Below are positions 16,240-23,937 of a stretch of 64,000 bases of DNA, piece after piece. The position numbers and the translations under genes were made by a program. Location: assembly GCF_042675915.1 (NCBI RefSeq), contig NZ_JBHTKL010000001.1:558001-622000 (forward strand). Direction: 5' to 3'. This stretch comes from Thalassobacillus_A hwangdonensis. GTDB taxonomy: Bacteria > Bacillota > Bacilli > Bacillales > Halobacillaceae. The first letter of the stretch is position 1. Every line of letters begins with the position of its first letter. Under the pieces are notes generated by a model. The model was given only the letters and a program-made list of their open reading frames with translations. It did no database searches and was not told the DNA's origin.

Positions 16240-17142
16240 ATGAGTGTATATATCAATAAAGATACGAAAGTGATTGTACAAGGGATTACAGGTTCCACAG
16301 CCCTTTTCCATACGAAACAGATGCTGGAATACGGTACGAAGATCGTCGGTGGTGTCACACCTGGTAAAGGTGGTACGGAAGTAGAAGGAGTACCGGTTTT
16401 CAACACAGTTGAAGAAGCTGTGCAGGCAACAGGGGCGACTGCTTCTGTCATTTATGTACCTGCACCATTCGCTGCAGATGCAATCATGGAAGCGACAGAT
16501 GCTGAAATGGATCTTGCCATCTGTATCACAGAGCACATCCCGGTAATGGACATGGTTAAGGTCAAGCGTTATATGGAAGGCAAGAAAACACGCCTTGTCG
16601 GTCCTAACTGCCCTGGTGTCATCACTCCGGATGAATGTAAAATCGGTATCATGCCTGGATACATCCACAACAAAGGTCATGTTGGTGTTGTGTCCCGTTC
16701 CGGAACATTGACATATGAAGCGGTACATCAGCTTTCTGAAGCAGGTATCGGTCAGTCTACAGCGGTAGGAATCGGTGGAGACCCTGTCAATGGAACGAAC
16801 TTCATCGATGTTCTGAAAGAATTCAATGAAGATGAAGATACGTATGCAGTAATCATGATTGGTGAAATCGGTGGTACTGCTGAAGAAGAGGCTGCAGAAT
16901 GGGTGAAAGCCAACATGAAGAAGCCTGTCGTCGGCTTCATCGGTGGACGTACAGCACCTCCAGGAAAGCGTATGGGACATGCTGGTGCGATCATTTCCGG
17001 TGGTAAAGGTACAGCTGATGAAAAAATCCGCGTCATGAACGAGTGCGGCATCAAAGTTGCGGAAACGCCATCTGTAATGGGTGAAACGTTGATCGAAGTA
17101 CTTAAAGAAAATGACATGTATGACAAATGTAAAACACACTGA
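16240..17142 (+). CDS. sucD: Succinyl-CoA synthetase alpha subunit
   Basis: The alpha subunit carries the CoA-binding Rossmann domain and the phosphohistidine. The 300-residue protein shows VQGITGSTALFHTKQM, GVTPGKGGTEVEGVPVF and GPNCPGVITP. The active-site histidine is in MGHAGAIISGGKGTA (H247). It forms an alpha-beta complex with SucC, encoded immediately upstream. A long terminator hairpin follows the stop. Confidence 0.98.
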   Translation: MSVYINKDTKVIVQGITGSTALFHTKQMLEYGTKIVGGVTPGKGGTEVEGVPVFNTVEEAVQATGATASVIYVPAPFAADAIMEATDAEMDLAICITEHIPVMDMVKVKRYMEGKKTRLVGPNCPGVITPDECKIGIMPGYIHNKGHVGVVSRSGTLTYEAVHQLSEAGIGQSTAVGIGGDPVNGTNFIDVLKEFNEDEDTYAVIMIGEIGGTAEEEAAEWVKANMKKPVVGFIGGRTAPPGKRMGHAGAIISGGKGTADEKIRVMNECGIKVAETPSVMGETLIEVLKENDMYDKCKTH

Positions 17143-17150
17143 TTAATGAG

Positions 17151-17193
17151 AGATCGTGTATGAGGGGAATTGCCTCATGCACGGTCTTCTTTC
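17151..17193 (+). terminator. Intrinsic terminator after sucD
   Basis: 15-bp stem with two G-U pairs (17151-17165 with 17173-17187), 7-nt loop, then TCTTTCT. The ATG at 17160, in frame with dprA, lies inside the stem, which argues against it as the dprA start. Confidence 0.8.
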
Positions 17194-17222
17194 TATATTC
17201 ACTGAAGAAAGGACGTTGGCGA

Positions 17223-18098
17223 TTGAAAGTATTGAAACGAAGATTAATCCTTCTTCACGGCTGCAGGAACATTAACAGACGGCTTTTACGTCGCATGCTG
17301 ACCGTGGATCCCTCACTTAACCTCTTCTTTACCTTATCATCGAAATCCCTCTCTGAAACATTGCAAATTCCACTTAAACGTGCAACCTTGATCTATCATG
17401 AACTACATGATGAAACATACAGACGGTTGATGGAAACTTCCATGAACAAGTACTCCATCACAGCATTTCTAGATGCTGATTATCCAGCGTTACTGAAGTG
17501 TATCCCAGATCCTCCACTTGTCCTCTATTTGAATGGTGATCCTTCACTCCTCCATACAATGCCTTCAATTAGTGTGATTGGGACAAGACGTCCATCTAAA
17601 GATGCCTTTGATACGATGAACCATCTTCTTCCGCCTTTGATTAAACACGGATGGGTGATCGTCAGTGGAATGGCAGTCGGAGTCGACCAGTTTGCACACC
17701 AGCTTTCGATGCGATATGATGGGAAAACGATTGCAGTGATCGGTTCAGGATTCGAGCATATTTACCCCAAGTCGAACACCACTCTCTACCATAGAATTGC
17801 GGATTCCCACCTCGTTGTATCAGAATATCCCCCTCATGTGAAAGCTCAGCGCCATCATTTTCCAGAACGAAATAGGATTATCAGTGGGCTGACATTTGGC
17901 ACACTAGTAATTGAAGCGAAAGCACGAAGCGGTTCATTGATCACGGTCGAGCAGGCGCTCGAACAAGGTCGGGAGGTCTTTGCAGTTCCTGGCTCCATTT
18001 TGAACCCACAAAGCGAAGGATGTCATCAAATGATACAGGATGGGGCAAAATTAGTTCGAAATACCTATGATATTATTGAAAATTATCCTGAATTTTAG
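17223..18098 (+). CDS. dprA: DNA processing protein DprA (Smf)
   Basis: DprA loads RecA onto incoming single-stranded DNA during natural transformation. From TTG 17223 it is 291 residues. The Rossmann-like core shows SVIGTRRPS, IVSGMAVGVDQFAHQ, TIAVIGSGFEHIYP, FPERNRIISGLTFGTLVIEA, SGSLITVEQALEQGREVFAVPG and NPQSEGCHQMIQDGA. Residues 1-80 form the SAM-like N-domain. The TTG has AAAGGA 9 nt upstream; the in-frame ATG at 17160 lies in the sucD terminator. No clear separate C-terminal winged helix is seen. No ComK box was recognised upstream. Confidence 0.94.
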   Translation: MKVLKRRLILLHGCRNINRRLLRRMLTVDPSLNLFFTLSSKSLSETLQIPLKRATLIYHELHDETYRRLMETSMNKYSITAFLDADYPALLKCIPDPPLVLYLNGDPSLLHTMPSISVIGTRRPSKDAFDTMNHLLPPLIKHGWVIVSGMAVGVDQFAHQLSMRYDGKTIAVIGSGFEHIYPKSNTTLYHRIADSHLVVSEYPPHVKAQRHHFPERNRIISGLTFGTLVIEAKARSGSLITVEQALEQGREVFAVPGSILNPQSEGCHQMIQDGAKLVRNTYDIIENYPEF

Positions 18099-18171
18099 AT
18101 GATACACCATCAATTTCTGTCGAAAACAGTCGGGTAAATGTTTATTTTTTTAAAATTCAGACCATTGCTGT

Positions 18172-18200
18172 TTGACAAATCAAATCAAAGTATTTAATAA
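18172..18200 (+). promoter_or_regulatory. Candidate sigma-A promoter for topA
   Basis: A perfect TTGACA (18172-18177) with TAATAA at 18195-18200 after 17 nt; with an 18-nt spacer the -10 reads AATAAT. The gap 18099-18260 holds nothing else clear. Confidence 0.5.
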
Positions 18201-18260
18201 TAGGGAAGATTTATCATTACAATTCATTTATCTAATCATACCTCTATGGGAGGCACAGGA

Positions 18261-20336
18261 ATGGCAGATTATCTAGTTATCGTTGAATCACCAGCAAAAG
18301 CAAAGACAATAGAAAAATACCTAGGAAAAAAGTACAAAGTGAAAGCATCGATGGGTCACGTCCGCGACTTGCCGAAAAGTCAGATGGGCGTGGATGCTGA
18401 AAATGAATTCAATCCGAAATATATTACAATTCGCGGTAAAGGGCCTGTACTGAAAGAACTTAAAACAGCGGCCAAAAAGGCTAAACGCGTCTATCTCGCA
18501 GCCGACCCCGATCGCGAAGGGGAAGCGATTGCATGGCATTTGGCACACAGTCTTGACATAGACGACAAATCGGAATGCCGGGTAGTCTTCAATGAAATCA
18601 CGAAAGATGCGGTGAAAGACTCGTTCAAGCATCCGCGTACGATTGATATGGATCGTGTTGACGCCCAACAGGCCAGAAGGATACTCGATCGTCTGGTAGG
18701 TTACAATATCAGCCCTATATTATGGAAGAAAGTCAAAAAAGGATTGAGTGCAGGTCGTGTCCAATCCGTTGCAGTCCGGTTGATCATCGATCGTGAAAAT
18801 GAAATAAAGAGTTTCGAACCGGAAGAATACTGGTCGATTGAAGCGGACTTTTTGAAGGAAAAAGAAAAGTTCGAAGGCTCGTTCTATGGAATTGACGGTA
18901 AGAAGCAAGAGTTGAAAACGAAAGAAGATGTCGATCAAGTTCTTGAAAAGCTGAAAGGCAAGCAATTCAAGGTTGAGAAAGTCAATAAACGTGAGCGCAG
19001 AAGGAATCCATCTGCCCCGTTCACTACTTCATCCCTTCAACAGGAAGCTGCACGAAAGCTTAACTTCCGTGCCCGGAAGACCATGATGGTGGCACAACAG
19101 TTGTATGAAGGAATCGATCTAGGTAAAAAGCAAGGTACAGTTGGTCTGATCACCTATATGCGTACAGATTCGACACGCCTATCCGAAACGGCCCAAAACG
19201 AGGCACTGGACTACATTACCGAAAATTTCGGTAAGGAATTCCACGGTGGGAACAAGAAGAAGAAAAAGAAGGAAGGGGCTCAGGATGCGCACGAAGCGGT
19301 CCGCCCAACTTCAGCTTCCCGTGACCCGAAGTCGATGAAAGGGATCTTGAGCAACGATCAATACAAGCTATATAAATTGATTTGGGATCGCTTCATCGCC
19401 AGTCAAATGGCTCCGGCTGTACTCGATACAGTTACCGTGCACATGGAGAATGAAGGGGTGGAATTCAGAGCCTCCGGATCCCAGGTGAAGTTCAAGGGGT
19501 TCATGAAAATTTATATCGAGGGAACAGACGATAACAAAAAAGAGGAAAACAAGCTGTTGCCTGAACTCGAGGAAGGCATGAAAGTGAAAGCAGATGCGAT
19601 CAATCCGAATCAGCACTTCACACAGCCCCCTCCACGCTACACGGAAGCTAGACTAGTCAGGACAATGGAGGAACTAGGCATCGGGCGTCCTTCTACGTAT
19701 GCTCCTACTCTAGATACGATTCAACGCCGAGGTTATGTGGCATTGGATAACAAACGTTTCGTTCCAACAGAATTAGGGGAAATCGTGCTGGAGCTTGTCA
19801 GAGAATACTTCCCGGAAATCATTGATGTCAAATTCACGGCCAAAATGGAAGAAGACCTTGATGCCATCGAAGAAGGAAAGAATGAGTGGGTAACGATCAT
19901 CAGTGAATTCTATCAGGGATTCGAACCACGCCTGAAAAAGGCAGAAAAAGAAATGGAAAAAGTCGAAATCAAAGATGAACCTGCAGGGGTGGACTGTGAA
20001 AAATGCGGTCATGAAATGGTTTATAAGATGGGACGCTATGGTAAGTTCCTGGCTTGTTCCAATTTCCCTGACTGCCGAAACACGAAGCCGATCCTTAAAA
20101 AGGTCGGAGTCACCTGTCCTAAATGTAAGGAAGGCGAAGTGGTCGAAAGAAAAAGTAAGAAACGCCGTACTTTTTATGGATGTGAAAGGTACCCGGAATG
20201 TGATTTCATCTCCTGGGACAAACCGATCAGCAGACCTTGTCCGAAGTGCAGCAACTTACTGGTTGAAAAGAAATCGAAAAAAGGTGTACAGATCCAATGT
20301 ACAGAGTGTGATTATAAAGAAGAAGCACAAAAGTAA
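18261..20336 (+). CDS. topA: DNA topoisomerase I
   Basis: Type IA topoisomerase that relaxes negative supercoils. From ATG 18261 (GGGAGG 7 nt upstream) it is 691 residues, matching the B. subtilis length as I recall it; an ATG at 18246 precedes the ribosome-binding site. The TOPRIM start is MADYLVIVESPAKAKTIEKY, with AADPDREGEAIAWHL for metal binding. The catalytic tyrosine is Y299 in TYMRTDSTR. The C-terminus has three four-cysteine zinc-ribbon repeats: CEKCGHE with CSNFPDC, CPKCKEG with CERYPEC, and CPKCSN with CTEC. A terminator overlaps the stop. Confidence 0.98.
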   Translation: MADYLVIVESPAKAKTIEKYLGKKYKVKASMGHVRDLPKSQMGVDAENEFNPKYITIRGKGPVLKELKTAAKKAKRVYLAADPDREGEAIAWHLAHSLDIDDKSECRVVFNEITKDAVKDSFKHPRTIDMDRVDAQQARRILDRLVGYNISPILWKKVKKGLSAGRVQSVAVRLIIDRENEIKSFEPEEYWSIEADFLKEKEKFEGSFYGIDGKKQELKTKEDVDQVLEKLKGKQFKVEKVNKRERRRNPSAPFTTSSLQQEAARKLNFRARKTMMVAQQLYEGIDLGKKQGTVGLITYMRTDSTRLSETAQNEALDYITENFGKEFHGGNKKKKKKEGAQDAHEAVRPTSASRDPKSMKGILSNDQYKLYKLIWDRFIASQMAPAVLDTVTVHMENEGVEFRASGSQVKFKGFMKIYIEGTDDNKKEENKLLPELEEGMKVKADAINPNQHFTQPPPRYTEARLVRTMEELGIGRPSTYAPTLDTIQRRGYVALDNKRFVPTELGEIVLELVREYFPEIIDVKFTAKMEEDLDAIEEGKNEWVTIISEFYQGFEPRLKKAEKEMEKVEIKDEPAGVDCEKCGHEMVYKMGRYGKFLACSNFPDCRNTKPILKKVGVTCPKCKEGEVVERKSKKRRTFYGCERYPECDFISWDKPISRPCPKCSNLLVEKKSKKGVQIQCTECDYKEEAQK

Positions 20337-20363
20337 GCATGGACTCCATGCTTGCTTTTTTTT
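20332..20363 (+). terminator. Intrinsic terminator after topA
   Basis: 11-bp stem with one G-U (20332-20342 with 20346-20356), 3-nt loop, then eight T. It includes the topA stop codon. Confidence 0.88.
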
Positions 20364-20483
20364 GGCTCTCTTTAACATCATTCACTAGTGTTTTTATCAA
20401 CAATAAAACCGAGTAATGGAACAATCACCCTAGGCTAAAGACTCACTGACGAGAAAAGTGGTTTCCGTTCTAGGTAAGGATAT

Positions 20484-20606
20484 AAGGAGGTGCTGGAAAT
20501 TACTCGCTTTCCATGGGAATGTGGTGAGCTTCCTCATGCTTCGCCTTCCGGGATCTCACCGCTCATTTTCACCCCATAGGAGTTTCGCAATTTCCCGGAC
20601 CTCCTT
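20484..20606 (-). repeat. Palindromic intergenic repeat, copy A (diverged)
   Basis: An imperfect palindrome of about 120 nt. Outer arms are AAGGAGGT (20484-20491) and ACCTCCTT (20599-20606); inner arms are GGAAATT (20495-20501) and AATTTCC (20589-20595). It is homologous to copy B read on the opposite strand: TACTCGCTTTCC at 20501-20512 is identical to the complement of 20819-20830, and the end AGGAGTTTCGCAATTTCC resembles the start of B. Substitutions in both arms suggest an old copy. Confidence 0.75.
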
Positions 20607-20721
20607 CCTTTGTCAGTCTAAGGAAACATCGATTTGCTGTTCTTTGAACCTAAGGAAAAGTGAATTAACCTGTTTTTTTGTAAATCATGTGGAACCAGGA
20701 GTCGTTCATCAAAAACATAGA

Positions 20722-20845
20722 GGGTGGCGGGGAAACTGCGAGACTCCCGTGGGAGAAGGGCCTAGGCGAGACGCCGCAGGGAGTAAAACGACCGAGGAGG
20801 CTCGCCAGCTCCCCCACAGGAAAGCGAGTAGTTTCCCCGCCGCCC
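20722..20845 (+). repeat. Palindromic intergenic repeat, copy B (well preserved)
   Basis: About 124 nt and GC-rich, with terminal inverted repeats GGGTGGCGGGGAAACT (20722-20737) and its near-perfect complement (20830-20845, one G-U). Internal small hairpins include CTCCC/GGGAG and GGCG/CGCC. The pattern of GGAAACTGCGAGACTCC at one end and GGAAAGCGAGTAGTTTCC at the other is one I remember as a multi-copy intergenic element in Bacillaceae genomes. There is no transposase inside. It looks like a non-autonomous palindromic element, but mobility is not shown. Confidence 0.8.
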
Positions 20846-21012
20846 TTTCCACTGGTTCGGCCACGAATACTAAATTTTTCGAAATCACATTCGTGAATTA
20901 AACATTGAGATTTAATAGAGCATTTGTATTTAAGAACAAGGGTGACTGGTTGGAACAGAACTTTTGGTAGGATGATGGAGTTATGCGATGATAAAGTAAG
21001 ATAAAGAAACAT

Positions 21013-21041
21013 TTGACACCAGGATTGCGTGGAGATATAAT
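21013..21041 (+). promoter_or_regulatory. Consensus sigma-A promoter for trmFO
   Basis: TTGACA (21013-21018), 17-nt spacer, TATAAT (21036-21041): a perfect match to both hexamers with ideal spacing, 50 nt before the trmFO ATG. Confidence 0.9.
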
Positions 21042-21091
21042 TACCGAATGGTAAGTGAATCTACTTGACAGGATCGAAAGGAGAATTCCTT

Positions 21092-22393
21092 ATGAATCAA
21101 CATGTAACCGTTATTGGTGCAGGTCTTGCTGGAAGTGAAGCTGCATGGCAGATTGCAAAACGTGGAGTACAGGTCCACCTTTATGAGATGAGACCGCAGA
21201 AGCAGACACCGGCTCATCATACAGATAAATTCGCTGAGCTCGTATGCAGTAACTCGCTGCGCGCAAATAGTTTGACGAATGCAGTAGGGGTAATTAAAGA
21301 GGAAATGCGTAAACTGGACTCTGTTATCATCGAGGCTGCTGATCGTTGCCAGGTACCTGCCGGAGGGGCATTGGCAGTAGACCGCCATGAATTTGCAAGT
21401 CATGTGACAGAAAGTGTCAAAAACCATCCGAATGTTACGGTATTTAATGAAGAAATAAAGGAAATTCCAGAAGGTCCTGTGATCATTGCTACAGGTCCAT
21501 TGACTTCCGAAGCGCTCTCCAGCCAATTGAAAGAAATGACAGGAGAGGAATACTTATATTTTTACGATGCTGCTGCACCGATCATTGAAAAAGATTCTAT
21601 CGATATGGACAAAGTGTACTTAAAGTCAAGGTATGATAAAGGGGAAGCCGCGTATCTGAACTGTCCGATGACGGAGGAAGAATTCAACCGTTTCTATGAT
21701 GCATTGATCGAAGCCGAAACGGTTCCCTTGAAAGAGTTTGAAAAAGAGATTTTCTTCGAAGGCTGTATGCCGATTGAAGTCATGGCTGAACGTGGAAGAA
21801 AAACGATGTTGTTCGGACCGTTGAAGCCTGTGGGGCTGGAGGATCCGAAAACTGGTAAAACACCATACGCTGTCGTACAGCTTCGGCAGGATGATGCTGC
21901 AGGCACTCTCTATAATATGGTAGGTTTCCAGACACACTTGAAATGGGGCCCTCAAAAAGAAGTGCTGCAGATGATTCCAGGACTAGAAAATGCAGAAATC
22001 GTCCGTTACGGAGTAATGCATAGAAATACATTCATCAACTCACCGAACCTGTTGAAGCCGACCTATCAATATAAAGATAGGGAGGACCTATTCTTCGCTG
22101 GACAAATGACTGGTGTGGAAGGTTACGTGGAGTCGGCTGCTGCTGGATTATTAGCCGGAATCAATGCAGCAAAGCTGGTGAAAGGTGAAGAACCGATCAC
22201 CCTCCCTCACGAAACGATGATGGGAAGTATGGCGCATTATATCACTGCAACAAATCCGAAAAACTTCCAGCCGATGAATGCGAACTTCGGTCTGATCAAG
22301 CCACTTGATAAGAAAATCAAAAATAAAAAAGAAAGAAATGAAGCTTACGCAGAACGAGCATTGGAAACAATTCAGAATTTTATTACAATTTAG
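21092..22393 (+). CDS. trmFO: Folate-dependent tRNA (uracil-54-C5)-methyltransferase TrmFO
   Basis: A flavoprotein that makes ribothymidine at tRNA position 54 using methylenetetrahydrofolate and FADH2. From ATG 21092 it is 433 residues. The dinucleotide fold opens the protein as VTVIGAGLAGSEAAWQIAKR, followed by FAELVCSNSLRANSLTNAVG, NCPMTEEEFNRFYDAL and GQMTGVEGYVESAAAGLLAG. AAAGGAG lies 8 nt upstream of this ATG; an in-frame start at 21065 would precede it. It is the first gene of the trmFO-xerC-clpQ-clpY-codY run. Confidence 0.97.
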   Translation: MNQHVTVIGAGLAGSEAAWQIAKRGVQVHLYEMRPQKQTPAHHTDKFAELVCSNSLRANSLTNAVGVIKEEMRKLDSVIIEAADRCQVPAGGALAVDRHEFASHVTESVKNHPNVTVFNEEIKEIPEGPVIIATGPLTSEALSSQLKEMTGEEYLYFYDAAAPIIEKDSIDMDKVYLKSRYDKGEAAYLNCPMTEEEFNRFYDALIEAETVPLKEFEKEIFFEGCMPIEVMAERGRKTMLFGPLKPVGLEDPKTGKTPYAVVQLRQDDAAGTLYNMVGFQTHLKWGPQKEVLQMIPGLENAEIVRYGVMHRNTFINSPNLLKPTYQYKDREDLFFAGQMTGVEGYVESAAAGLLAGINAAKLVKGEEPITLPHETMMGSMAHYITATNPKNFQPMNANFGLIKPLDKKIKNKKERNEAYAERALETIQNFITI

Positions 22394-22402
22394 TGAAATT
22401 CG

Positions 22403-22432
22403 TTGCCACTTTCGAAGGTAGTGTGATAAAAT
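22403..22432 (+). promoter_or_regulatory. Internal promoter for xerC-clpQY-codY
   Basis: TTGCCA (22403-22408), 18-nt spacer, TAAAAT (22427-22432), with TGA just before the -10 (extended -10). It lies in the 64-nt gap after trmFO and would express codY apart from trmFO. Confidence 0.58.
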
Positions 22433-22457
22433 TTAAACGCCTTGATGAGGTGATGTT

Positions 22458-23366
22458 GTGAATGAACTACAGAAAGCGAAATCATTATTCATAGAATATT
22501 TGCAAATTGAAAAAAATGCATCTTCATTGACTGTTCAGCACTATGAAAAAGATGTGGATGCGTTTTTTCTTTTTGTGCGCACAGAAGGTTATTCAGCATT
22601 ACGGGATGTGGATTACCAGCTGATCCGTGTCTATTTGACCAGCTTATATGAAAGGAAACTTTCCAGACGATCGGTCTCCCGCAAACTTTCCTGTTTGCGT
22701 TCGTTCTATCGTTTCCTGGAAAGGGAAGCGATTGTTGAAAGCAATCCTTTCAAAAGTGTATCCCTGCCAAAAGAAAAGAAGCCGATTCCTGAATTCTTTT
22801 ATGAAGAAGAACTCGATAAACTTTTTTCGATCAGCGACAAATCTACTGCATCAGGTCAAAGAAACCAGGCATTGATCGAACTGATGTATGGTACGGGTAT
22901 CCGTGTAAGTGAATGTGTCGGCATACGGCTACAGGACATTGACTTGGAACTTGGCACTGTACTTGTGAGAGGGAAAGGGAACAAAGAAAGGTATATCCCT
23001 TTCGGCAAATTTGCAGAAGATGCACTGAAAACATACGTATCCGATGGTCGAGCAGTTTTGATGGGCAAAGGGAAGGTGGAGCACAATGCTTTATTCCTAA
23101 ATGCGAAGGGTGCTGCATTAACGGATGATGGTGTCAGGTATATCCTGAATAAGATGGTGGAAAAAGCTGCACTTACAGTTAAGATCCATCCTCACAAACT
23201 CAGACACTCCTTTGCTACCCATATGCTTAATGCTGGTGCGGATTTAAGGTCTGTCCAGGAATTATTGGGCCATGAACAATTATCATCGACACAGATTTAT
23301 ACGCATGTTACGAAGGACCATTTACGTAATATATATATGAACAGTCATCCACGAGCGAATAAATAG
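22458..23366 (+). CDS. xerC: Site-specific tyrosine recombinase XerC (CodV)
   Basis: XerC acts with XerD at dif to resolve chromosome dimers. The 302-residue protein has the N-terminal core-binding domain (to about 105), then the catalytic domain: TGIRVSECVGIRLQDID with the first arginine, GKGNKERYIPFG with the beta-hairpin lysine, HPHKLRHSFATHML with H-x-x-R, GHEQLSSTQIYTHV with the second histidine and the nucleophilic tyrosine. The start is GTG 22458 after GAGGTGATG. It lies between trmFO and clpQ, as codV does in B. subtilis. Confidence 0.95.
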   Translation: MNELQKAKSLFIEYLQIEKNASSLTVQHYEKDVDAFFLFVRTEGYSALRDVDYQLIRVYLTSLYERKLSRRSVSRKLSCLRSFYRFLEREAIVESNPFKSVSLPKEKKPIPEFFYEEELDKLFSISDKSTASGQRNQALIELMYGTGIRVSECVGIRLQDIDLELGTVLVRGKGNKERYIPFGKFAEDALKTYVSDGRAVLMGKGKVEHNALFLNAKGAALTDDGVRYILNKMVEKAALTVKIHPHKLRHSFATHMLNAGADLRSVQELLGHEQLSSTQIYTHVTKDHLRNIYMNSHPRANK

Positions 23367-23377
23367 AGGTGATGAAA

Positions 23378-23923
23378 ATGGATCAACAATTCCATGCCAC
23401 GACAATCTTTGCCATTCGTCATGCCGGCGCATGCGCGATGAGCGGAGATGGTCAAGTGACATTGGGGAACCAGGTCGTGATGAAACATAAGGCTAAAAAG
23501 GTGCGCAGGCTTTTCAAAGGTAACGTGTTAGCTGGTTTTGCCGGTTCTGTTGCAGATGCATTTACGTTATTCGAAAAATTCGAAGCCAACCTTGAAACCT
23601 ACAACGGAAATCTGGCACGTGCTTCGGTGGAGCTTGCAAAAGAATGGCGCAGTGATAAGGTGCTTCGAAAGCTCGAAGCGATGCTGATCGTAATGGATAA
23701 GGAAGAGATGTTCCTCGTTTCCGGTACAGGAGAAGTGATCGAACCGGATGATGGTATCCTAGCAATCGGCTCAGGGGGCAATTACGCACTCAGTGCAGGT
23801 CGTGCCCTGAAGCGCTATTCTCCGGAAAAATCAGCAAAAGATATTGCGCAAGCTGCGCTTGAAATTGCTGGAGAAATCTGTGTGTTCACAAATGACCAGA
23901 TTACTTTGGAAGTCATTGAATAA
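23378..23923 (+). CDS. hslV: ATP-dependent protease peptidase subunit ClpQ (HslV)
   Basis: The proteasome-like peptidase partner of ClpY (HslU). From ATG 23378 the product is 181 residues, the length I recall for B. subtilis ClpQ. The N-terminus is MDQQFHATTIFAIRH, a short extension before the Thr-Thr that begins HslV in Escherichia coli. Further motifs are AMSGDGQVTLGNQVVMKHKA, GFAGSVADAFTLFEKFE, AVELAKEWRSDKVLRKLEAM and IAIGSGGNYALSAGRAL. AGAGGTG ends 6 nt upstream; GTG 23369 and ATG 23372 are alternatives. In B. subtilis the nucleophile is reported to be an N-terminal serine; here no serine follows Met. Confidence 0.94.
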   Translation: MDQQFHATTIFAIRHAGACAMSGDGQVTLGNQVVMKHKAKKVRRLFKGNVLAGFAGSVADAFTLFEKFEANLETYNGNLARASVELAKEWRSDKVLRKLEAMLIVMDKEEMFLVSGTGEVIEPDDGILAIGSGGNYALSAGRALKRYSPEKSAKDIAQAALEIAGEICVFTNDQITLEVIE

Positions 23924-23937
23924 GGAGGCGGTGGAAC

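Larger units (their letters stand above)
20364..21012. other. 650-bp non-coding region between topA and trmFO
   Basis: No open reading frame here has a credible family match or ribosome-binding site; the ones that cross it are created by the GC-rich palindromes. Its recognisable content is the two inverted palindromic repeats described separately. A weak inverted repeat CACGAAT/ATTCGTG lies at 20862-20868 and 20889-20895. The remainder is AT-rich spacer. Confidence 0.7.

Noticed and set aside
20862..20895. CACGAAT/ATTCGTG inverted repeat as a terminator or operator
   Set aside because: A 7-bp stem with a 20-nt AT-rich loop is expected by chance in such sequence.
20458..21012. Open frames of 70-150 codons on both strands in the topA-trmFO gap
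   Set aside because: They run through the palindromic repeats, lack ribosome-binding sites and show no family resemblance.
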